Shown piece after piece: positions 1 to 7,306 of a stretch of 11,656 bases of DNA. Origin of the DNA: an uncultured Clostridia bacterium (GTDB taxonomy: Bacteria > Bacillota > Clostridia > TANB77 > CAG-508); NCBI GenBank assembly GCA_944393455.1, contig CALYAH010000094.1, forward strand, positions 1 through 11,656, given 5' to 3'. How positions within the stretch are numbered: position 1 is the stretch's first letter; the number at the start of each line of letters is the position of its first letter. The position numbers were made by a program, and so were the translations under genes. The notes under the pieces are model-generated. The model worked only from the letters and a program-made list of their open reading frames with translations, was not told the DNA's origin and ran no database searches.

Positions 1-500
1 ATGCACTTGTATCTGCAATATTAAAACCAGAAACCGCAATTTTGGGAATATCTATAATTCCAAGAGGAAGAACAGGAGGATATAATTTACAAGATATATC
101 TGACAAACAATATCAAAGAAAAAGCGACTTGGAAACTCAAATTCAAGTTTGTTATGGAGGAAGAGTTGCCGAAGAAATAATATTTAAGGATATTTCTACT
201 GGAGCAGCTAGTGATTTTGAAAAAGCTAGCAGTATTGCTCATAATATGGTCACACGATTTGCTATGGATGGGAACTTTTTAGTAAAAATTAGAGATGAAA
301 GTAACTATAATGACGAAATTGAGAGCGAAAGAATAGAACAAGCGGAAGAAATTTGTAAAAATTTATACCAAAAAACTCAAGAAATAATTAGCTCTAACAA
401 AGAAGTTCTTTTGAAATTAGCAAATCTTCTTTGCGAAAAAGAATATCTTTCCCAAGAAGAGGTAGATACGTTTTTTAGAGAAAATCTTAATCTTAGATAA
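1..500 (+). CDS. FtsH-type ATP-dependent zinc metalloprotease, C-terminal fragment (peptidase M41)
   Basis: The reading frame is open from the window edge (first whole codon at 3) and ends at a TAA at 498-500. It begins ALVSAILKPE and continues with IIPRGRTGGY, the segment that follows the HExxH zinc site in M41 peptidases. The partial codon at 1-2 (?AT) fits the second His of HExxH, so the zinc motif should lie just outside the window. Further on, GGRVAEEIIF and STGAASDFEKA match the conserved M41 core, and the Asp of SDFEKA is the expected third zinc ligand. The usual GMS-x-x-LG stretch is replaced by FAMDGNFLVK, so this is a divergent member. The helical C-terminus (about residues 110-165 of the visible part) matches the family's closing helices, without a long tail. 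FtsH proteins are usually membrane-anchored AAA+ proteases that degrade misfolded membrane and regulatory proteins; the anchor and ATPase parts are not visible here. Confidence 0.85.
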   Translation, partial: ALVSAILKPETAILGISIIPRGRTGGYNLQDISDKQYQRKSDLETQIQVCYGGRVAEEIIFKDISTGAASDFEKASSIAHNMVTRFAMDGNFLVKIRDESNYNDEIESERIEQAEEICKNLYQKTQEIISSNKEVLLKLANLLCEKEYLSQEEVDTFFRENLNLR

Positions 501-511
501 TTTTCAAGATG

Positions 512-548
512 AAAAACATTCCATGAATATTTTTATGGAATGTTTTTT
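512..548 (+). terminator. Rho-independent terminator after the FtsH-type gene
   Basis: A 13-bp perfect stem (arms 512-524 and 535-547) with a 10-nt loop ends in a run of six T. It starts 12 bases after the stop codon, so it isolates the protease gene from uvrB. Confidence 0.85.
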
Positions 549-567
549 GTTTTATAAAATAAAAATA

Positions 568-595
568 TTGATAGTTTGAATAAATATGATATAAT
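568..595 (+). promoter_or_regulatory. Predicted sigma-A promoter for uvrB
   Basis: TTGATA at 568-573, a 16-base spacer and TATAAT at 590-595. A TG at 587-588 makes it an extended -10. Transcription would start near 602 and give a leader of roughly 45 bases. No LexA box was recognised. Confidence 0.7.
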
Positions 596-649
596 CTACT
601 TAAATTGTACATTGATGTTAAATAAAAAAATTTCATAGGAGGAGGAAAT

Positions 650-2606
650 ATGTTTAAATTACATTCAGAATATAAGCCAACAGGAGACCAACCACGAGCA
701 ATTGAATATTTGGCAAAAGGAGTAAAAGAAGGTAAGAAATACCAGACTTTGCTTGGCGTTACAGGCTCTCGGAAAAACCTTTACAATGGCAAATATTATA
801 CAAAAAGTACAAAAGCCAACACTTGTTTTAGCACATAATAAGACTTTAGCAGGGCAATTATATAGTGAATTCAAAGAGTTTTTTCCGGAAAACAATGTTG
901 AGTATTTTGTTAGTTACTATGATTATTATCAACCAGAAAGCTATATTCCTTCTACTGATACTTATATTGAAAAAGACTCATCTATTAACGATGAAATTGA
1001 TAAATTACGTCATTCAGCAACTTTATCTTTATTTGAAACAAGAGATGTTATTATTGTAGCTTCTGTTTCTTGTATATATGGGTTAGGAGACCCAGTAGAT
1101 TACCAAGAAATGATGTTATCATTAAGACCAGGAATGAAAAAGTCAAGAGACGAAGTCTTAAAAAAACTAATCTCAATGCAATATACGAGAAACGAAATTG
1201 ACTTTCAAAGAGGAACATTTAGAGCAAAAGGAGATATCGTAGAAATTTATCCATCAGATCAGTCAGAATCAGCTGTAAGAGTAGAGTTCTGGGGAGATGA
1301 AATTGAAAAGATTACAGAGATAAATCCATTAACAGGAAAACCGATAGGAACTAGAAGACATATTTTAATTTCACCTGCATCTCATTATGTTACAACTAAA
1401 GAAAAAATGAAAAGAGCAATTGTAACAATTGAACAAGAGATGGAGGAAAGAATTAAATATTTTAAATCTCAAAATAAACTAATTGAAGCACAAAGAATTG
1501 AAGAAAGAACAAATTTTGATATAGAAATGATGAAGGAAACTGGATTTTGCTCAGGAATTGAAAATTATTCAAGACATATTAGCGGAAGGCCAGAGGGGAG
1601 CCCACCATATACTTTATTTAATTATTTTCCAGATGATTTTCTACTATTAATTGATGAGTCACATGCAACAATTCCACAAGTAAAAGCTATGTATAATGGT
1701 GATAGAGCAAGAAAAGAATCTTTAGTAAACTATGGTTTTAGATTACCATCAGCTTTTGATAATAGACCATTAACATTTAAGGAGTTTGAAGAAAGAATAA
1801 ATCAAGTTATATTTGTAAGTGCAACACCAGCAGAATATGAAAAAGAACATGCTAAATCTAATGTGGTAGAACAAATAATAAGACCAACAGGACTATTAGA
1901 CCCTAAAATAGAAGTAAAACCAGTAACAAATCAAATTGATGATTTATTAGAACAAATCAGAATTAGAGTGGAAAGAAAAGAAAGAGTATTAGTAACAACG
2001 TTAACAAAAAAAATGGCTGAAGATTTAACCGAATATTTAAAAAGTTTAGATATAAAAGTAAATTATATGCATTCAGATACAAAGGCTCTAGAAAGAATGG
2101 AAATTATACGTAATTTACGTTTAGGAGAGTTTGATGTTCTAATTGGAATTAACCTTTTAAGAGAAGGTTTGGATATACCAGAGGTATCTTTAGTTGCTAT
2201 ATTAGATGCAGATAAAGAAGGTTTCTTACGTTCTGAAAGGTCATTAATACAAACTATTGGACGTGCGGCTAGAAATACTGATGGAACAGTTATTATGTAT
2301 GCAGATGAACTAACAGAAAGTATGGAAAAAGCAATTTCAGAAACTAATAGAAGAAGAAAAATACAAGAAGAATACAACAAAGAACATAATATTATACCAA
2401 AAACAATTCAGAAATCAGTAAGAGATAATATTGCGATAACAACAGTAGAAGATATTGAAGTTGAATACAAATTAGAAAAAGAAGAAGACATAAAAGATGT
2501 TATAGCTAAACTAACAGATGAAATGTTAAAATATGCAGCAGAAATGGAATTTGAAAAGGCAGCCGAACTTCGTGATAAAATAAGAGAATTAGAAAAATTG
2601 GTTTAA
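650..2606 (+). CDS. uvrB: UvrABC excinuclease subunit B (uvrB), interrupted by a +1 frameshift at base 770
   Basis: UvrB is the DNA-damage-verifying helicase-like subunit of nucleotide excision repair; it works with UvrA and UvrC. The protein starts MFKLHSEYKPTGDQPRAIEY after AGGAGGAGGA (from 637). Codons 1-40 are in one frame and the rest is in the +1 frame. If C770 is skipped, the product is a continuous 651-residue protein, the normal family length (about 660). Visible motifs are the Walker A GVTGSGKT (residues 36-43), the beta-hairpin YYDYYQPESYIP, a DESH Walker B, SATPAEYE, and helicase motifs GINLLREGLDIPEVS and QTIGRAARN. A C-terminal UVR domain (AAEMEFEKAAELRDKI) binds UvrC. Read without correction, translation stops at 836-838 after 62 residues. 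The break falls inside Walker A, between Ser40 and Gly41. Reinitiation downstream (for example at 786) would lack the ATP-binding loop and be inactive. The other 610 residues show no decay, so this is either recoded, very recently mutated or a sequencing insertion. Confidence 0.95.
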
Positions 2607-2620
2607 TAACCAATTTTTTT
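2593..2620 (+). terminator. Rho-independent terminator overlapping the uvrB stop codon
   Basis: The arms AAAAATTGGTT (2593-2603) and its complement (2608-2618) form an 11-bp perfect stem with a TAAT loop, followed by a T-run. The uvrB stop (2604-2606) lies in the loop, so the last four sense codons form the 5' arm. Confidence 0.85.
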
Positions 2621-2621
2621 G

Positions 2622-2649
2622 TTGCATTTGTGAAATTTTGTGATATAAT
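2622..2649 (+). promoter_or_regulatory. Predicted promoter for the MgtC-type gene
   Basis: TTGCAT at 2622-2627, a 16-base spacer and TATAAT at 2644-2649, with an extended -10 TG at 2641-2642. It begins immediately after the uvrB terminator. Confidence 0.7.
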
Positions 2650-2686
2650 TCGTGCTTAATGCATTTTATTACAAAGGAGGAAAAAA

Positions 2687-3382
2687 ATGGAATTTATAAT
2701 TAGTATTATATCATCTTTTTGGTTTCAAGCAATTGTTAAGTTAATATTAGGGTGTGTTTTAGCTGGAATGATAGGATTGGAAAGGTCATCGTGGAGTAAG
2801 CCAGCAGGTTTTAGAACGCATGCATTAGTTGGATTAAGTTCAGTTTTAATTATGCTTTGCGGAGAATATATGTCAGGAGAGTATAATATAGATCCTTCTA
2901 GAATACCTGCTCAACTATTATCTGGAATAGGTTTCATAGGTGCAGGTACTATTTTAAGAGATGGATTTAATGTAAAAGGATTAACCACAGCAGCAGGACT
3001 TTTGGCTGTTACTTGTATTGGATTAAGTATAGGAGCAGGATTTTATTTAGGGGGAATAATAACAACATTGATAGCTTACATTCTTCTTTCTTATTCATAT
3101 AAAATATCTGAACGTTTAGATCATTTTAATGTATTAGAATTAGAAGTTAGAACTAGTAAAAAATTAAATGAAGCTTTGACAGAAATAGAAGATTGTTTAA
3201 CAGAGTATAAAGTAGAAATAAAAAATATTAAAAAACCAAATAAAGAGGAAACCAGTGACAAAGGTGAGACAGTTAAAATTATTGGTCATTATAACAAAAG
3301 GGGCTTTAAAAAGAATGAATTACTTAGTAAAATTACTTCATTAGAAGAAGTAAAAGAAGTTACAGAAGCACAAAATATTTGA
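2687..3382 (+). CDS. MgtC/SapB family membrane protein
   Basis: This 231-residue protein starts after AAAGGAGG (about 2673-2680) at good spacing. The N-terminal two-thirds is hydrophobic, with about four to five membrane segments (roughly residues 5-28, 45-60, 76-95, 98-118, 120-136). It carries the MgtC signatures GMIGLERSSWSKPAGFRTHALVG and LLSGIGFIGAGTILRDG followed by VKGLTTAAGLL. From about residue 145 a soluble alpha/beta domain (LELEVRTSKKLNEAL and KIIGHYNKRGF) resembles the ACT-like cytoplasmic domain found in longer MgtC-like proteins. The best-known MgtC, in Salmonella, supports growth at low magnesium and in macrophages; the role of environmental homologues is unsettled. There is no riboswitch-sized leader: the predicted transcript start is about 30 bases before the start codon. 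cysE follows 57 bases later with no terminator between them. Confidence 0.9.
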   Translation: MEFIISIISSFWFQAIVKLILGCVLAGMIGLERSSWSKPAGFRTHALVGLSSVLIMLCGEYMSGEYNIDPSRIPAQLLSGIGFIGAGTILRDGFNVKGLTTAAGLLAVTCIGLSIGAGFYLGGIITTLIAYILLSYSYKISERLDHFNVLELEVRTSKKLNEALTEIEDCLTEYKVEIKNIKKPNKEETSDKGETVKIIGHYNKRGFKKNELLSKITSLEEVKEVTEAQNI

Positions 3383-3439
3383 AAAAATTAAATGTTCCCT
3401 TTTTGAATATCATTACATATCATATTATAGGTGGTATGT

Positions 3440-3956
3440 ATGAGAGTTTTTAAAGAATTGCATGAAGATGCTAAAAATATTAAAGAAAAGGATCCGGCTT
3501 GTAGAAATATATTAGAAGCAATTATTTTATATCCCGGATTTCATATATTAGTTTTTCATAGAATAGCACATTTTTTATATAAACATAAATTATTATTCTT
3601 GGCTAGACTGATATCACAAATTGGAAGATTTTTTACTGGTATTGAGATTCATCCTGGTGCTAAAATTGGAAGAAGACTTTTTATTGATCATGGAATGGGT
3701 ATTGTAATAGGAGAGACAGCAACAGTTGGAAACGATTGTACAATTTATCATAATTCTACTTTAGGAGGAACAGGAAAAGATAAATATAAAAGACATCCTG
3801 ATTTAGGAAACAATGTAATGGTTGGGTCAGGAGCAAAGGTATTACGGGCCAATAAAAATAGGTAATAATGTCAAAATTGGTGCAAATGCTACTGTTTTGT
3901 CAAATATTCCAGATGGGGTAACAGTAGTTGATGTAAATAGGATAATTAATAAATAA
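3440..3956 (+). CDS. cysE: Serine O-acetyltransferase (cysE/epsC type), interrupted by a +1 frameshift at base 3845
   Basis: CysE transfers an acetyl group from acetyl-CoA to serine, giving O-acetylserine, the committed step to cysteine. ATG 3440 is preferred over GTG 3431 because AGGTGG (3429-3434) lies five bases before it. The product starts MRVFKELHEDAKNIKEKDPA. It has a short helical N-domain, then the left-handed beta-helix of hexapeptide repeats with IEIHPGAKIGRRLFIDHGMG and GETATVGNDCTIYHNSTLGG, which are diagnostic for serine acetyltransferase. Read without correction it stops at 3863-3865 (141 residues). If C3845 is skipped, the frame continues GPIKIGNNVKIGANATVLSN to a TAA at 3954-3956, giving 171 residues, close to the short EpsC-type enzymes. 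The break falls between Leu135 and the conserved Gly136 of the VLGPI motif. The last residues (VVDVNRIINK) differ from the usual VVGVPAR-type ending. It is probably cotranscribed with the MgtC-type gene. Confidence 0.93.
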
Positions 3957-3990
3957 AATATGATATCTAGACTAATTAAGCGCGTATTTA

Positions 3991-4019
3991 TTGTCAAATT
4001 TCTCCTTTTATGATATAAT
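3991..4019 (+). promoter_or_regulatory. Predicted promoter for the HAD hydrolase gene
   Basis: TTGTCA at 3991-3996, an exact 17-base spacer and TATAAT at 4014-4019, with an extended -10 TG at 4011-4012. The predicted transcript start is near 4026, so an ATG at 4025 would lie at or before it. This supports 4058 as the true start codon. Confidence 0.8.
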
Positions 4020-4057
4020 TATACATGAGGAAGAATGGTCAGAAAGGTGGATTTGTA

Positions 4058-4738
4058 ATGAATGCTATAGATAAAAAAGTAATTCTATTATTTAGTGATT
4101 TAGAAGGAACTTTATTAAGAGAAAGTGATGGACAATATGATGATGAGGCTATGTTTCATTTTTTGGAACAATTAGATAAATTGGAGAAAAATACAGATTC
4201 TAAAATTCATTTACACATTGTTTCGCCAGTTGATTTAACTTCAATGAAAAACATTTTAAAAAAGCTGGATAATAATATATGTAATTATAATAGTATTAAA
4301 AAGTCAAATTTAAGTATTCCAAAAGGTGCTATTGCTTCTAAACAAAATGATGGATTTTTTTCTTCTGAATATACAGAAGATAGAATATTCTTATTTGAAG
4401 GTATTAATACTTATGACACATTTGATATAGCAAGGTCAGGGAAACAAAGATATGTAAAAGAATATGTAGATGTTCATAAAGCAAAAGATGATTTAGCTAT
4501 GTGTATTTATTGTGGCAATGGAAGAAATGATATTGATGCTATGAAGACCGTTAAGAACAGTGGAGTAGGATATGTATTGTGTCCAAAAAATAGTAGAACT
4601 GAAGTAAAAGGAATTGCTGATTTTGTTTCTGATAAAGAAGATATTTTAGGTTTAACAGATTGTTTCCAAAAACTTAATGATCGTATAAAGACACGAGAGG
4701 TAAATAATGTCAAAAATGAAAGTGACATTGAAAGATAA
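4058..4738 (+). CDS. HAD-superfamily hydrolase, function unknown
   Basis: The ATG at 4058 follows AAAGGTGG (4043-4050) by seven bases and gives 226 residues; an in-frame ATG at 4025 has no ribosome site. Motif I is FSDLEGTLL with the nucleophile Asp14. The usual second Asp of DxD is Glu16, a variant known from ThrH-like phosphatases. A motif II-like Ser sits in HIVSPVD. Motif IV is CGNGRNDIDAMK (about residues 152-163), where Cof-type enzymes normally have GDGxND; here the first Asp is Asn. The following SGVGYVLCPKNS and IADFVSDKED match the end of Cof-like HAD phosphatases. The substrate cannot be predicted. It is a single-gene unit with its own promoter and terminator, and it converges on the PyrE-like gene. 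Confidence 0.7.
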   Translation: MNAIDKKVILLFSDLEGTLLRESDGQYDDEAMFHFLEQLDKLEKNTDSKIHLHIVSPVDLTSMKNILKKLDNNICNYNSIKKSNLSIPKGAIASKQNDGFFSSEYTEDRIFLFEGINTYDTFDIARSGKQRYVKEYVDVHKAKDDLAMCIYCGNGRNDIDAMKTVKNSGVGYVLCPKNSRTEVKGIADFVSDKEDILGLTDCFQKLNDRIKTREVNNVKNESDIER

Positions 4739-4748
4739 AAATTAAAAT

Positions 4749-4782
4749 AAAAATGAGAAGAATTAAATTCTTCTCATTTTTT
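4749..4782. terminator. Bidirectional terminator between the HAD gene and the convergent PyrE-like gene
   Basis: A 14-bp perfect stem (4749-4762 with 4768-4781) has a short loop and is flanked by A-rich sequence on the left and T-rich sequence on the right. It can therefore serve both strands. It lies between stops at 4738 (plus) and 4802 (minus). Confidence 0.85.
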
Positions 4783-4801
4783 GTAAAATAGGTAATGACT
4801 A

Positions 4802-5662
4802 TTATAGATCTAATCCATATAAATTACCATCTACCAGTAACTTTGCTCTTTTTTTTGTTTTCTCGTCACTATTTAAAGCATTTTCTAAGAACTCTGGATG
4901 TGAAACCAAGAAATCCTTCATAGAACCATCAAAATAAGCAAAAAAACTATTTAATAATTGAAGTTGGTTATCATTAATAATACCCATATCAAAAGCTGTT
5001 TTAAATAAATTAGAATCTACATTAACTAAAGATAAAGCTTTCACACCTTCAGCCTCAAGTTTATCTTTTCCGCCTTGCATTCTATCTACTACAACACAAG
5101 ACCAACACATATTAGCACCTAAATTTTTTATTGCTGGAATCCAAGCACGAAGGTAACTAGATGCCACAGTAATTAAATCAGCAACATGTAAAACTTTTTT
5201 GTCTTTTAAACTTGATACAACTTCTGTTTTTTCAAAATTGTAATCACTTACAACAGTAGACAAGTCTTTATAAATTGATATATGTGGCTTTTTTAATAGA
5301 TAAGCAATTATATTAGAAAAGAACCAATCTCTTCTTTCACCGCCAGAGATGTAATCAACTTCAGAAACATCAATATTTTCTTCGATATAAGATTTCATAT
5401 GATTAATAACATCTTTATAAATTTTATTTGTATTATATTGTTCTAAAACTTTTTCAAAAACTTTCTTTGGTAAAGTCATTTTATCAGATAATGCTTCATC
5501 AATAAAACTTAAAAGTTCTACTGCATCTTTTTCACTTCCATAAATAAAGTGAGTGTTAATAAAATAAGGACCAATTTTTCCTGAAGTATACCAAAACGGT
5601 TTGTTTTCTTCGCAAAATCTGATTGCGTTTGTTTCAAATAAATAGTTTGCAAGATTAAACAT
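4802..5662 (-). CDS. Orotate phosphoribosyltransferase-like protein (PyrE-like, long form)
   Basis: The protein has 286 residues; its ATG (5660-5662) follows AGGGGGA (about 5669-5675). Near the N-terminus, WYTSGKIGPYFINTHFIYGS resembles the SGR-x-SP-x-Y-F substrate loop of orotate phosphoribosyltransferases. VDYISGGERRDWFFSNIIAY (about 102-121) occupies the place of the first active-site segment. KKVLHVADLITVASSYLRAW (about 155-174) occupies the place of the PRPP-binding loop, followed by NLGANMCWSCVVVDRMQGG, which parallels the VxVIVDRxEGG strand. The PRPP loop is not canonical: the usual acidic pair plus TTG is AD-LITVASS. The protein is also some 80 residues longer than standard PyrE, with an insertion at about 55-100 and a C-terminal extension after about 205. 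Its position opposite the pyr operon, which lacks another pyrE, supports conversion of orotate and PRPP to OMP. A related but different phosphoribosyltransferase role remains possible. Confidence 0.72.
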   Translation of the reverse strand: MFNLANYLFETNAIRFCEENKPFWYTSGKIGPYFINTHFIYGSEKDAVELLSFIDEALSDKMTLPKKVFEKVLEQYNTNKIYKDVINHMKSYIEENIDVSEVDYISGGERRDWFFSNIIAYLLKKPHISIYKDLSTVVSDYNFEKTEVVSSLKDKKVLHVADLITVASSYLRAWIPAIKNLGANMCWSCVVVDRMQGGKDKLEAEGVKALSLVNVDSNLFKTAFDMGIINDNQLQLLNSFFAYFDGSMKDFLVSHPEFLENALNSDEKTKKRAKLLVDGNLYGLDL

Positions 5663-5694
5663 TTTAAATCCCCCTAAATTAAAATTCTAATGAT

Positions 5695-5723
5695 ATTTTA
5701 ATTAAAAAAAGCTAATTTGTCAA
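5695..5723 (-). promoter_or_regulatory. Predicted promoter for the PyrE-like gene
   Basis: Read on the minus strand: a perfect -35 TTGACA (5723-5718), a 17-base spacer and TAAAAT (5700-5695). The leader is about 25 bases, too short for an attenuator. Confidence 0.75.
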
Positions 5724-5749
5724 ACTAAGGTATAAATTGGTTGCTTTAG

Positions 5750-5902
5750 GTCTTAATTAAAACTTATATTAATTTGAAACACCTTGTGTGTCGAAACCTG
5801 TTAATATAAATAAAAACATGTAGGTTGCTCCAATCGCACTCGCTTATAGCTCGTTTGGTCGCTTACGCGGTGTTTGAAATTAATATAAGTTTTAATTAAG
5901 AC
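5750..5902. repeat. 153-bp element with 34-nt terminal inverted repeats (MITE-like or large hairpin)
   Basis: The arms at 5750-5783 and 5869-5902 are reverse complements at 33 of 34 positions. The single mismatch is the base after the second G in the GGTGTTT end of the right arm (GGTGTTTG against GGTGTTTC). The 85-base interior is clearly richer in G+C than the surroundings, especially about 5823-5868 (GGTTGCTCCAATCGCACTCG and TCGTTTGGTCGCTTACGC). It contains a weaker nested stem pairing CCAA with TTGG. No ORF of useful size is inside and no clear target-site duplication is visible. It occupies most of the gap between the PyrE-like gene and pyrC and lies between the two promoters without touching either. 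It could be a non-autonomous transposable element, a dispersed intergenic repeat or a structured RNA. Confidence 0.75.
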
Positions 5903-5952
5903 TGAATAGTAAAAGAAATTAAAAAATTTTTATTATTAAATATAAAAAATAG

Positions 5953-5981
5953 TTGAAAAAGAAGACATAAAATGATAATAT
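5953..5981 (+). promoter_or_regulatory. Predicted promoter of the pyrCFK-D operon
   Basis: TTGAAA at 5953-5958, a 17-base spacer and TAATAT at 5976-5981, with an extended -10 TG at 5973-5974. Transcription would start around 5988, just before the pyrC ribosome site. This leaves no room for a PyrR-type attenuator leader. It also rules against the in-frame ATG at 5972, which overlaps the -10 box. Confidence 0.65.
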
Positions 5982-6007
5982 GTAGAAAAATGAAGGAGGA
6001 TATTTTT

Positions 6008-7285
6008 ATGAAATTATTACTAAAAAACGGCAGATTAATTGATTATAAAACTGAAACTGATAAAATAACAGATATTTTAATTGAAGATAATAAAATAAAA
6101 AAGATCGAAACATCTATTAATTCTGAAGAAGCAGATAAAGTAATTGATTGTACGAATTTAAATATAATACCTGGAATGATTGATATTCATTGTCATCTAA
6201 GAGAACCTGGCTTTGAATATAAAGAAACCATCAAGACAGGTAGTCAAAGCGCCGTTGCCGGTGGTTTTACAACAATTTGTCCTATGCCAAATACAAAACC
6301 AACCCCAGATAGCGCTATTATTTTGCAAAAAATAATAGAAGAAGCAAAAAATGTAGATTTATGTAATGTGCTACCATATTCTTCTGTTAGTAAAGGAGAA
6401 AAAGGTGAAGAATTAGTTGATTTTGATGAAATGAAAAAGGCAGGTGCAATTGCATTTTCAGATGATGGGATGCCAGTTGTGAATAGTAGAATGATGAGAA
6501 AAGCCATGATAGAGGCAAATCACTTAGGAACCTTTGTTGCATCTCATTGCGAAGAAAAATCAGTTGCAGCAGGTGCAATTAATCATGGAGAGGTGGCCGA
6601 GAAATTGGGAGTAGAAGGAGTTTTGCCAGAAGCAGAAGAAATTATGGCTGCTCGTGAAATTGTTATTTCAGAAACCAATGGAGTAAGAGGACATATATGT
6701 CACATCAGTACAAAAACAAGTAAAGACATGATTCGCGATGCCAAAAAAAGAGGAGTAAAAATAACTTGTGAAACATGCCCACACTATTTTACATTTACAG
6801 TAGATGAAGTGTTAGAATCTGGAACAAATGCAAAAATGAATCCTCCTTTGAGAGAAGAAAAAGATAGAAAAGCAATTATAGAAGGACTAAAAGAAGGAAC
6901 TATTGACTGTATTATAACAGACCATGCACCACATTCAGAAGAAGAGAAAAATCAAGATTTAAGTAAAGCACCAAATGGAATTATAGGATTTGAAACTGCT
7001 TTATCTGCAGAGATTATGAATTTAATTGACACTGAAGAATTAACATATTTAGATTTAGTAAAACTTACATCTTATAATCCAGCAAAACTGATCAAAATAG
7101 ACAGAGGAACCATTGAGGTTGGAAAAATAGCTGATATTACTATTTTTGACCCAAATGAAGAGTATATTTATACAAAAGAAATGATTGTATCAAAATCTAA
7201 AAATACACCTTTTATAGGTAAAAAATTAAAAGGAAAAGTAAGATATACTATAGTAAATGGAAAAATTGTTTATCAGGATAGGTAA
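6008..7285 (+). CDS. pyrC: Dihydroorotase (pyrC), class I
   Basis: Dihydroorotase interconverts N-carbamoyl-aspartate and dihydroorotate, the third step of UMP synthesis. ATG 6008 is chosen because AAGGAGGA (5993-6000) lies seven bases upstream; it gives 425 residues, the usual length for the class (about 428). Metal-ligand positions are all present: the HxH pair His61/His63 in DIHCHLREPG, Asp152 or Asp153 in FSDDGMP, His180 in SHCEE, His232 in HICHIS, and Asp305 in TDHAPHS. The substrate-binding PMPNTKP and MNPPLRE segments are also intact. The C-terminal beta-sandwich residues (GTIEVGKIADITIFDP) are typical of amidohydrolases. It is the first gene of the pyrimidine operon. Confidence 0.96.
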   Translation: MKLLLKNGRLIDYKTETDKITDILIEDNKIKKIETSINSEEADKVIDCTNLNIIPGMIDIHCHLREPGFEYKETIKTGSQSAVAGGFTTICPMPNTKPTPDSAIILQKIIEEAKNVDLCNVLPYSSVSKGEKGEELVDFDEMKKAGAIAFSDDGMPVVNSRMMRKAMIEANHLGTFVASHCEEKSVAAGAINHGEVAEKLGVEGVLPEAEEIMAAREIVISETNGVRGHICHISTKTSKDMIRDAKKRGVKITCETCPHYFTFTVDEVLESGTNAKMNPPLREEKDRKAIIEGLKEGTIDCIITDHAPHSEEEKNQDLSKAPNGIIGFETALSAEIMNLIDTEELTYLDLVKLTSYNPAKLIKIDRGTIEVGKIADITIFDPNEEYIYTKEMIVSKSKNTPFIGKKLKGKVRYTIVNGKIVYQDR

Positions 7286-7306
7286 TAGACAGAAAGGAAA
7301 TGATTT

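Noticed and set aside
771..779. Polymerase or ribosome slippage on the A5 run after the uvrB break
   Set aside because: The run lies after the point where the frame must change for the Walker A glycine to be restored, and cysE has no comparable run at its break.
753..785. TTG at 753 as the true start of uvrB
   Set aside because: It yields an N-terminus unrelated to UvrB and lacks the Walker A loop. The genuine UvrB start with a strong ribosome site is at 650 in the other frame.
2063..2380. Minus-strand 105-residue frame inside uvrB
   Set aside because: A shadow of a conserved gene, with no ribosome site and no recognisable family.
5750..5902. CRISPR repeat or PyrR-type attenuator
   Set aside because: There is only one inverted pair and no spaced direct repeats, and the element lies upstream of both predicted pyr transcript starts.
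5972..6007. ATG 5972 as the pyrC start
   Set aside because: It overlaps the predicted -10 box and has no ribosome site; 6008 fits the family start.
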